Assembly: GCA_000310025.1 (NCBI GenBank)
Contig: FN648840.1
Location: 11,693 to 23,818 of the forward strand
Source: Ectocarpus siliculosus
Lineage: Eukaryota; Sar; Phaeophyceae; Ectocarpales; Ectocarpaceae
DNA length: 12,126 bases
Reading direction: 5' to 3'
How positions within the stretch are numbered: the stretch's first letter is position 1; every line of letters begins with the position of its first letter. The notes under the pieces were generated by a model. It searched no databases, was not told the origin of the DNA, and saw nothing but the letters and a program-made list of their open reading frames with translations. A program made the translations under genes and the position numbers. Shown in pieces: positions 1 through 8,187 of this stretch.

Positions 1-8
1 CCTGCCTG

Positions 9-256
9 CTGTACGCATGACACAACACCAGCCACCACAAAAACCAATAGGGTCGGAGGGGGGGGGGGGCACGCCACCGACGCTGCACCGAGGGCGCCAC
101 CGAAACTACGTCATCACTCACGGCGAAACATGCCGTCGAAAGTTAGCAAATAACGCTTCCAAAACTACCTCGGCAATCCAGCACCATACGAAAAACACCA
201 AAAAGCCTTTTCTGCGTGAGCCCGCCATCATCGCTGGGGGTGACTCTCTCGCGCAC
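9..256 (-). other. Intron 4 of the EST1/SMG gene (acceptor uncertain)
   Basis: Exon 4 is taken to end at GAAGACGAG|GTGCGC (donor at 256), because LWEDE sits where the family motif LPEDxxLxGF begins and the frame then drifts into unrelated sequence. A 12-C run (minus strand, 69-58) is followed by TGCGTACAG at 17-9, CAG at 8-6 and another AG at 3-2. The next exon may therefore start within the first eight bases of the window or just beyond it. The exact acceptor cannot be fixed without sequence to the left. Confidence 0.5.
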
Positions 257-3200
257 CTCGTCTTCCCACAACGTTGAATCAGGGTCAATCTCCGGCTGCT
301 CCCCATCATCGGCTCCATCCCCCGCACCCCCTGGCCGCCGCCGCCGCCTGGGAGCAGAGCTAAACGCGTCGTCGCTCACGCCTTTGCCGCTGCCCCCGCC
401 GGACGCAGATGACGCCCGAATGATCCCGTTCGCGAACTCCACAACGCACGCCATGACTCGCTGGAACTCCTCCGGCCTCGTGCCCCTCGCGCCCTCCCCG
501 AACTGCGGCTTGCACGTGAGCCAGTCGAGGAACACGCCGACCCCTGCGGCCGTCACCTTCTCCCACCCGCGTTGGCTTGTCTTGCGGTGGAGCCCAGCGA
601 GGGATCCCGCCAGCGACAGGCACAGGCGGACCGCGCGGGAGGTCGCCCCGTCCTCGGTCCAGCTACCGCCTTTCATGCCACTTGACTGCCACGCCTTTCG
701 AGGGGGGGGAGGGGGGGGAGTGAGCTCGCTTGCACTGATTGTGTGTACATTCTCTGCACACATCGTTACAGGAACATATATCGCGGCTGCTTTCAAGGGA
801 GGGGAGATTCCCGCCCCGTGTATCCCTTCCGATTCTGGAAAACACAGATGAGATTGAACGATGGTCTGCGGCAGGGCGCACGACCGGCCAAAAGACAACA
901 AACGAAATCGTACATGGCGGATCTGATTCACGTACATACGGGAATACAGGTGGGGACATAGGAGTTGCCGCCAAAAAGCCGAAAACAAACCAACACGAAC
1001 ACACACAGAAACGTTGTCCGCAAACTAGCTGCACTAAAACGAAGTACGTCTTTTTCATTGGTCAGCCTGTTGACGTGGGTATTGTAGACGTTGCCAACAA
1101 GAGCCACCGCAGCCAAACGCCAAGAGTATCAAAAAGGTCCCGCAAGAAAAACCGAAGCCCTAGGCGCAGCCCTGACTCTCAACAGGAGCGCCTCTCGATT
1201 CGACTCGACAGACACAATAGCACGCGTTCTTCACCTCCATCGAAGCCGACACGGTGCAGACGCACATGACGATGGAGCGCGCCAGCGTTCCCCCAAGGCC
1301 CTGCTCACCCCCCGGGTCTTGTGTGCCGTCGCCGCGGCCGCCGCCGCCACCGCCGGCCTCCGCCGCCGCTTTCATGAGGTGCAGCTGCACGCAGCTCACC
1401 ATGTGCCTGTCCGAGAGCACGAGATACCTGCGAGAAGAGAGGTCCCGACAGGACGCTATCGGCTTGCAGATCGTATGTACCGCTCGCGCTTGCCGGTAAG
1501 GCGAGGCTAAGCAGATGAGGGTATTCTTCAAAGCGAGGAGGGTATACAGCTTGGGTTCGGTGCCCCAAACTTGAGCCCACCTGGTTAACGCTAGCCGTAG
1601 TGGGCCGCCACTCGTTGGTAACCCCAGGAGGGCGTGAAGCGTCAAACCGCGCGCGTAGCAGAGCATGACACGACACGCGAAGACCAATTGAATGCACCCC
1701 GGATTGCTACCGATACGATTAATGGGAGGGACGGGGGGGAACGAAGGCTCTCTCTCTCTTTCCCTCTATCGGTGTGTCTGTCTTTCTCTGTCTGTGTCTT
1801 GTTTGTCTATCTCCCTGGTCTGTCGCTGTCTCTCAAATGTGGGTCTCTATCGTGTCTGTGTACCTGTCTGGTCTGTCAGTCTTTGTCTCGCTCTCTTTCT
1901 CTGTCTGTGTCGGTGTGTCTGTCCTTCTCTGTCTGTGTCTTGTCTGCATATCTCCCTGGCTTGTCTCTCATCTGTATCCCTCTGTGTATCCCTCTGTGCC
2001 GCTTGTCTATGTACCTGTCTGGTCTGCCTGTCTCTCGTCTCTTTTCTATCGCTCTGTTTCTCTCTGTCTCTGTGCGTGCCTGCCTACCTGCCTGCCTACC
2101 TGCCTGCCCCTATCTCGCTCACTGCTTATCTCCCGTCTCTGTCTCTTCCTCTGCCCCTCCGCTCGCTCACTCACCCATCAAACGTCCCGAGGTCGACCCT
2201 CGACAGACACGTCCCGCACGCACCAAGGAGGTACAGCCTGAACCTCGCCTCGTGCTCCTCGAAGCCGATGGCGTCGAGAGCCGTCGCCTCCCTCAGGGTG
2301 GAAAGCCTCGCCTTGCACTTTTCGTGCAGTACCAGGAGGCTCTCCCTCCCGGCGGTGTGGGGCACGGCTGCGCAGAGACCCCTCAGGTACGCGTAAAACG
2401 CCTCCAAATTGTCCTGGCGGGAGGAGGCCAGCACCGCCATTTGGTTCCACACCTGGAGGGGGTGGTTCGTTGTGCCAACGAGGGGGGGGGGGGGTGAGTC
2501 GCAATTCCGCTTGCCGTCGTTTAGTATCGACCGAAGGTTTGCGAGCCGAGACGAAGCGCATCGAGCTTGAAGGGCTAGAGGGGGGAGCAGCGCAATCTTG
2601 AACGGACACGCGCTGTGTGCACGAGCACGAAAGGCGGTGGATGCGCGACAAACGTAGGGCAGAAACCTTTGCCAACAAAGCCCGCTACAACAGCAGTGGC
2701 AAGAGCCCAACTCCCAAGGTAGGGCAGAAACCTTTGCCAACAAAATCCCGCCACATCAGTAATGTGGCTAGAGCCGAACACCCTCATTTGAGCCATGCCC
2801 GGGTGAGTCTTCTTGAGCTATACGAAGGGCGGCGAGACCCGACCGCCCGGGGGGGGTCGGTCCTCTTTCCCATCACAGCTGTCAAGTACCAAACGCCAGC
2901 CTCCTGTGCTACACCCGCCCCGACCCGCCCACCCAAAAGTCTACTACTCGCCTTTCCTGAAGAAGGGTCGACCTTGAGGGCACGCAGGTACAGCTCGTGC
3001 GCTCGCGCATAGGACGCCTTGCTTCCCTTGCCGCCGCTGCCCTCCGAGTCACCACGACCGTGCAACCCCCGGTAGCGCGACAGATCGCCGAGGCTGGTCA
3101 AGAACGCCTGCAGGGCCTGCTGGCGTCCTCGCTCCTCGAGCGTCATGTCCTCGTCGTCTTCGTCGTCGCTGTCGGCCATCGAGCCCGCCATCCCTCCGTC

Positions 3201-4817
3201 CGCGCTGCCGCCGCCGCCGCCGGTATCTCCGGAGGCCGCTCCGGCATCGGTCTTGTCGGCGTTGGCCTTGTGACCTCCGTTGGAAGATGATGACGATGGT
3301 GATGACGATGGTGACGCCGCCGCCGATCCCTTGTTTCTCGCCGAGTCGGCGGCGGCGGCCGCCTGCTGCCGCTCCACCGCCTCCACCATGCCGCCGATAT
3401 CCCGTTCGGCCTCGTCGACGAGAGCGAACAGCCGGGAGCGGAGGGCCTGCGGTTGCTTCTGCCTCTGCTGCTGCGACGCGCCGGCGGTGTCCGACGCCCC
3501 GCCCGCGCCCGTGAGCAGCTGCCGGAGCCTTTGCTGGATCACCTCCAGCTCGCGGTAGTGCGCCATCCAGAGACGGTTCGGCAGGCGCTTCCTCAGCGAA
3601 AAGCCCGGGTCCCGCCGGATGAGCGAGCCGAGCGCCCGACTCAACGCGACTCGTACTCGAGAGACTTTGCCGTAGAGCGCGGCGCCGGGGAGCAGCTCGC
3701 CCCCGGCGGCCCTCGATGACGATGCCATGGCCGCCGCCGCCGCCGCCGCCGCCGCCTCCCCGACCGCCGCGGAGCCGGAGGTAGCCTGAGCTGCTCCCGG
3801 GCGGCCGGCCGCGACGAGACCGATCTCCCGGCGAAGGCTTTCGAGCAGGGTCTTGTGCTGCCGCTCGATGCCGCTTACCATCGCATAGGCGTCCTCGATG
3901 CCCATCTCGTCGGGGTCGCCGCCCAAGTCTCCAGGTAACGCCCGTGTCGCCGCCGCCGCCGCCGCCGTCGCAGCTCCACGACTCTTGCCCTCGGACAACA
4001 GTAGCTCCTCGGCGGACACCTTGAGGAGCCCCGCCGGTTGCTGACGGGCACCGCGGCCGCCGCCGCTTCGAGGAGTCGCTCCGGCACCGGACCGCGCCTG
4101 GCTCGGCGCGCCAACCCTGACGTCTCTCCCCACCACGACTGCTCCCCGGGCAGACGGCGACGGAGCGGCCTGGCCCGGACGCTGCCGTCCGGAATCCTTC
4201 GGCCGCTGTAAGACCTGCCGGGGGCCAGCGGAGTCGGTCCCACCGCCGGCGCCACCGGCGCCGGCGCCGCGTGACCGCCTGCCGCCGCCGCTGCCGCTAT
4301 CACCGTCTCTTCGACGCCCTCCGCCACCGCCGCGACGTCTTTCGGTGGCCTGCTCTTGCTCGCGGTGAGCCTTGAGCATCATGCCCATCATCTGCGCGCG
4401 CGCCAGCTTCGCCACGACCTCCTCCTCCACCCTCCTCGACATGTCCTCGTACCTCTCTTCCGACGGCACGTCCGCGTCCACCGCCGTCCCGCCGGCGCCG
4501 GCGCCGGCGCCTCTTCTGGCCCCTTTCGCTCCCCTGCCGCGCACCGACGAGGCAGTGGCGGCGCCGCTCTCCGCCCCGTTCTCATCCTCGTCCCACCTGT
4601 CGCGCTTCCACTCCTTGTCTCCCTTGGGGAGCCGGGCCGCCTCCCGCTCGTCTTCCCAGAGGGCACGGCCCCTCGTCGTGTCATGACCGTCGCCGCCGCC
4701 GCCGCCAGCGGCGGCGGCGGTCTTGGCGGCCTCGGCGGCGCGCCGGGAATAAACCTCGAAGCCTCGTCGGGGAGCACGGCGGGAGCCCCCCGTCGGCTTA
4801 CCGCCCGGCTCGCTCAT
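257..4817 (-). CDS. EST1/SMG5-6-7 family protein (NMD factor), four exons, incomplete at its 3' end
   Basis: Reconstructed as complement(257..685, 1235..1427, 2175..2452, 2952..4817): 922 codons in one frame, phases 0, 2, 0 and 0. Family members bind phosphorylated UPF1 and direct mRNA decay in the cytoplasm; yeast Est1 acts with telomerase. Residues 1-378 are low complexity (RG, Ala and Gly runs), with one charged helical stretch at 119-162. The 14-3-3-like/TPR core begins at 379, with RLWMAHYR at 415-422, an acidic linker DSDDEDDEDMTLEE, LGDLSRYR at 576-583, and LYLRALKVDPSSGK joined to VWNQMAVLASS at 609-633. The last matches the family pattern P-S-G-x-x-x-NQLAxLAS. LSRVDLGTF ends at 713, and GVGVFLDWLTCKP (827-839) matches the LPAVKVFLDWL helix. 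LWEDE (918-922) resembles the LPED/LPEE element that precedes a LxGFxPL motif. The start is the first ATG in an open frame that reaches up to 4874; its Kozak context is weak. SMG6 (which would have a C-terminal PIN domain) and SMG7 cannot be separated, because the C-terminus lies off the window. The family call is firm; subtype and exon borders are inferred. Confidence 0.85.
686..1234 (-). other. Intron 3 of the EST1/SMG gene
   Basis: The donor ATGGAG|GTGAAG is at 1234 and the acceptor GCGTGGCAG|TCAAGT puts the exon start at 685, phase 0. The intron is 549 bp. Two C8-9 blocks separated by a single T (positions 719-702 read on the minus strand) lie just upstream of the acceptor and supply its pyrimidine tract. 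An alternative AG 27 bases downstream (GGCGGTAG) would break the frame. Confidence 0.72.
1428..2174 (-). other. Intron 2 of the EST1/SMG gene
   Basis: The donor is GATGG|GTGAGT (intron starts at 2174). The acceptor is CTCTCTTCTCGCAG|GTATCTC, with exon 3 starting at 1427. Two bases of a codon lie before the junction and one after, giving Gly 715. The intron is 747 bp, and more than half of it is a degenerate microsatellite that is pyrimidine-rich on the plus strand. I see no gene inside it. Confidence 0.78.
1747..2160. repeat. Degenerate TCTC/TCTG/TGTC microsatellite with higher-order duplication
   Basis: Almost all bases are pyrimidines with regularly spaced G (TCTCTC, TGTCTG, CCTGCC units). 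A longer order is visible: the ~54 bases from 1771 recur from 1912 with about six mismatches (spacing 141), and the 17 bases from 1859 recur from 2010 (spacing 151). It lies wholly inside intron 2. The long open frames across it on the plus strand (Leu/Ser/Cys/Val runs) are by-products of the repeat. Confidence 0.85.
2453..2951 (-). other. Intron 1 of the EST1/SMG gene, GC-AG type
   Basis: The donor reads AAG|GCGAGT (intron starts at 2951) and the acceptor reads CCCTCCAG|GTGTGG (exon starts at 2452). The junction is phase 0 and joins ...SSGK to VWNQMA..., exactly across the most conserved TPR motif of the family. No nearby GT donor restores that motif. The intron is 499 bp and contains a repeated 26-bp element and a 13-C run (on the minus strand) 28 bases before the acceptor. 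Confidence 0.8.
2654..2744. repeat. Two identical 26-bp copies, 65 bp apart, in intron 1
   Basis: The 26 bases at 2654-2679 recur exactly at 2719-2744. The unit begins GTAGGGCAGAAACC and ends TTGCCAACAAA. After both copies a CCCGC follows within two bases, so the similarity extends slightly further. Function unknown; it may be a short tandem duplication or a remnant of a dispersed repeat. Confidence 0.85.
3730..3756 (-). repeat. (GCC)9 / poly-Ala run in the EST1/SMG exon 1
   Basis: Nine uninterrupted GCC units on the plus strand read as GGC on the minus strand, in the frame that gives nine alanines in the disordered N-terminal region. This is one of several Ala/Gly runs in the exon and is likely length-polymorphic. 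Confidence 0.8.
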
Positions 4818-5477
4818 CGGGGCAGCCGGGGGAGTTAGCTCTCTCGACAAAAAAAACGTGCAGCCGGTGTTCACGTCAGCGTGCCTGGGCAGTGGCCAAA
4901 GAGCAGTCAGTGGTGGGTCTCGGGACTACTGCTGTCGTTGCAGCGGGGGGGAGGCAAGGGCGGAAGACCGTTTGGGGCGCATGGAGGTGGTTGGCGAGGG
5001 GGGGGGGGGGTTAGCGGTGCGGTCGACCACCTGCAGTCGGCAACAAGAAGGGCCTGTTTCGTTGCAGGCAAACAGATTTTCTTCATCTTTCACGATAGTG
5101 TCTTGAATTTCGGGCTCAACTTCGCCGGTTGTTGTCGTCCAATTAGTTCACTTCTTCAGAACAAGCGCCCGACAAACACTACTAGTGTCACCGATTTCAT
5201 TGACGAATCAAACGCATCACGCCCGGCGCATGGGACAGCCAACCATCGTCAATTGACGCGTGTGCGATTCAGCGGCCGTGGTACACGAGGCGATAGGAAA
5301 AAACTCGCTCTGACCATGTCGACTCGGCTCTCGCCTCTTTGAACGACATCAACCAGGCTATCCCTCTTAATTTTGAGAGGGAGTCCAAACGGAGGGGTCT
5401 GACCTTCTCAACGGACCCGAACAGCTTCTCGCAAAACGTAGGTACTGTATGCACATGTGCCCAAAACTTCGTAGACA

Positions 5478-5497
5478 GGGGGGGGGGGGGGGGGGGG
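5478..5497. repeat. G20 homopolymer
   Basis: Twenty consecutive G, the longest of several G runs on this strand; others are at 58-69, 702-718 (one interruption), 2482-2494 and 4998-5010. This copy is intergenic. It may be polymorphic or miscounted by sequencing. Confidence 0.85.
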
Positions 5498-5582
5498 TGA
5501 GCAACACACCCTCCGGGCCTGAGGTCACCCGCGAGTGTGACCTGTGCCTGTCCTCACTGGTCGTTTTGACAGCAACATGGTA

Positions 5583-5600
5583 GTGGAACGCCTGTTCCAC
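5583..5600. repeat. Short inverted repeat GTGGAAC-gcct-GTTCCAC
   Basis: A perfect 7-bp stem with a 4-base loop in the intergenic region, close to the short direct repeats at 5602 and 5647. It is small enough to be chance. Confidence 0.55.
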
Positions 5601-6678
5601 ATGTAGATCATCAAGGGCGCTGCTTGCAGCCTCCGGGCCTCTATTCTGTAGATCATCAACGAAGAAGTACACAACAGTACACAGCCTCTGCGGAGATGGC
5701 CATTTTCAATCCGCCAAACGCTGCGATGGACGCGTCTATCAGCATCACTCGTCGCGTCGAGTCCCGCAAGGCAACGGTAAAAGGCAAGAGGCATCGCCTG
5801 GTTGTGCAGGTTGTGAATTGCAGCCCCAAGACTGCAGAGCATAAGTGCCGAGACCGCACAAATCAACAAGTGCCGTAGAGTAAGCTCACTGCATTCAACA
5901 AACAGCGTTTGCATTCGTACAAAAAGGCCGTTTGCATAAACAATATACTGCCGTATGCATACCCTAATTGTAAAGGATATGCTTGCTGCTTCGACAACAA
6001 CGCCAGCAGATATTCCACATCAGTAGTAAGATACCGCGGCAGGTGCGCGAGTCAAAGCAGGCAAGAAGGAAAAGCAGTCGGTATGCACCCTGCGCCTGCC
6101 GCCATGGCGGAGAACTATCGGCACACAACACGCACCCTATTGGGAGAAAAAATCGCAGAAAAAAACCAAGAGCCACCGCGACAAGCGACAAGTGATATCT
6201 GACACGATACGTACTTTTCGCACACAGAAGAAACCCGGGGGAGATTTACCCGACTGCGACCGACTCTTTCGGGATGTCTACAAACCACACCACTACAGTT
6301 GTTGGACACCACTCTCAACGCGCCGGAGGGGACACGTCACGCTCGAAGAAAACTCTATCACGCCTTACGCGCCACCCGTGCTGTCTACTACACCGCGGCG
6401 GCGGAGCAAAGTCTGTTGACGTGCATACCTGTGGTTCACCAGCAGTGCAGAGCGATGCGGCAGCAGCTGATTTCCTCGCTCTCTCTCTTCCTCTAGAGCA
6501 AAATAAAAACAGCAGTGGCGTAATCGTCACCCGGCGACACGATGCCTGGACCAGCTGTCCGAAACCCTCGCCCTGCTATGTCTCATCCCTCTCGTTGTTG
6601 AAGTACACCTGCACACGACGATGGTGTTCTGTTGTGTGTTGCATCTAGTAGAAGCTGGCCGGGCATTTTTCGCATTTT

Positions 6679-6705
6679 CCGGGGACATGAAGACCATGTC
6701 CCCGG
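6679..6705. repeat. Perfect 11-bp inverted repeat (hairpin) upstream of the kinase gene
   Basis: CCGGGGACATG, a 5-base loop AAGAC, then CATGTCCCCGG. The stem is perfect and GC-rich. It lies about 360 bp upstream of the kinase ATG, possibly in its promoter or 5' UTR. Whether it acts as RNA structure, a protein-binding palindrome, or neither cannot be decided here. Confidence 0.8.
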
Positions 6706-7061
6706 GGTTTCCAGTGATGTTTGGACGACGACAAATTGACGTGTCTCGATCGGCGATGGCGCGTGATCAGTGATACACTTGACACTTTCAACTCTCGGGC
6801 ACTTGTCGGGTAGCTCTCCTCGACCCCCCTGGAGCACCTACCTCTACCCTTATCTGAGGTACTTCGTCTGGACCAGTCTTGTACTGCGTGGGCGGTCGCA
6901 GTCGGCAATCATCGTTTATTTCTCCAACTAGACAGGGCGGGACGACACCCAGGAGGCACCAACTCCAACGCCACCTCTCTCTACTTTAGTGCGAACGCGC
7001 AGGGCGCGTGTGTGCGTCTTTTCTTCCCACGCCGTCTTGTCTTGGGGAGCAGGCAGGCCGC

Positions 7062-8139
7062 ATGCTCAAGGCACACAAGAGGAAGACCCGCAGAATCAGC
7101 AGTGGGGGAGGGAGCGCCCGTAGCGTCTCTCCGAGGCCTTCTTTTGGAGCGGAGCCCGGGCGGCGTTCGGCTGCTCCAGGAAGACGAAAGTCGAAAACCG
7201 CTCCAACGAGCCCGCTCGACGCCCCCGCCCAGACGACACAACAACAACAACAACAGGGGCTGGAGACGGCACCTCCACCGAAGCAGGGGCCAGGCCGGGA
7301 GGGGAAGTCTTACTCAGAACGCACTTTAGCAAGCGGGAGCAGCGACGGAGGCGTCGGCGTCCCGGGCACAGCAGCAGCAGCAGCAGCAGCAGGAAGGCGC
7401 GACGGGAACGACGACAGCAGGCACAAACGAGGCTCGAGCGAGCCGAACATGGCGAGCGTCTTCACCGAATGGTTTCAAAAACTCTTCGCTCCCAACGACG
7501 AGGGCAAGGGCAAGGGCGGCGGCAGCGCGGGAACGCCGGCCGCTGCGGCGGCCGGCAGGGCGGCCGGCAGGGCGGCTGGTGCTTCCGGCGCGGCCTCTGC
7601 TGCCGGGAAGGGCGGCAACGAAAAGGGTGCTTCGGACGGAGACGATGTGCGGTCTAACATAACCTCTGTCGCAACGAGCGACGGCGCGAGACCCTCGTCC
7701 CCCTCCTCGGGACAAGCCTCCAGCGCCGCGGCTGCGGCTGCGGCCCAGCGGCATCTGGGCGCTGCTGCGGGCACCGCTCCCGCGGAGACGGAGGCAAAGC
7801 AACAACACATCTCTTCATCCAACGATGGTGATGCTGCCCGGCCGGGGGCGCAATCACCCGCTCCCACCGAAGAGAGCGCTCCTGCAACAAGCATCGCGGG
7901 ACAAAGCGCAGACGGCGCCGCCGCCGCTGCCTCAGCCGCCGCAGCAGGGGGAGAGCAGCAGCAGCAACAGCAGCCCGCCCTCAGCCCCCGCTTCCTGGGC
8001 ATATTCTCGCGCGGAAGCAGCAGCGGCTCGGCCGGCAGCAGCAGCGGGAAGGGAAAGGAAGACGGCGGTGGTGGCGGTGGCAAGGCGGGTTCTTCCGCAG
8101 GAACCAGCAGTACCCCTCCGGCGGCAGGGACGGCAGCAG

Positions 8140-8187
<48 letters not shown>

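Larger units (their letters stand above)
4818..7061. promoter_or_regulatory. Divergent intergenic region between the EST1/SMG and kinase genes
   Basis: About 2.2 kb separates the two divergently transcribed start codons, so it should hold the 5' UTRs and promoters of both. I see no convincing TATA box near either start. Small open frames here (for example 5525-5914 minus and 6274-6648 plus) show no recognisable domain and have the scattered Cys/Arg/His composition of chance frames. Visible structure: G runs at 4998-5010 and 5478-5497, a 13-base repeat at 5602 and 5647 (TGTAGATCATCAA), a 10-base repeat CTCCGGGCCT at 5511 and 5631, and two hairpins listed separately. An upstream non-coding or short coding exon for either gene cannot be excluded. 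Confidence 0.5.

Noticed and set aside
216-851. Plus-strand frame of 211 codons
   Set aside because: Shadow of EST1/SMG exon 4 on the opposite strand, where family motifs are visible.
1634-2497. Overlapping plus-strand frames of 155-287 codons rich in Leu, Ser, Cys and Val, resembling membrane proteins
   Set aside because: They are produced by translation of the TCTC/TGTC microsatellite, and all three frames look alike.
2171-2796. CRISPR-like interpretation of the repeated element around 2654-2744
   Set aside because: Only two copies with a single spacer, inside a eukaryotic intron.
3875-4838. Other frames (minus 3875-4327, plus 4356-4838, minus 4388-4777) inside the EST1/SMG exon 1
   Set aside because: Arg/Pro/Ala-rich shadows of the GC-rich coding frame.
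4818-4874. Extending the EST1/SMG protein upstream to 4874 through a GTG codon
   Set aside because: GTG starts are not expected for a eukaryotic nuclear gene; the first ATG in the frame is at 4817.
5525-5914. Minus-strand frame of 129 codons in the intergenic region
   Set aside because: No motif, signal peptide or homologous feature seen; the composition is that of a chance frame, and it spans short direct repeats.
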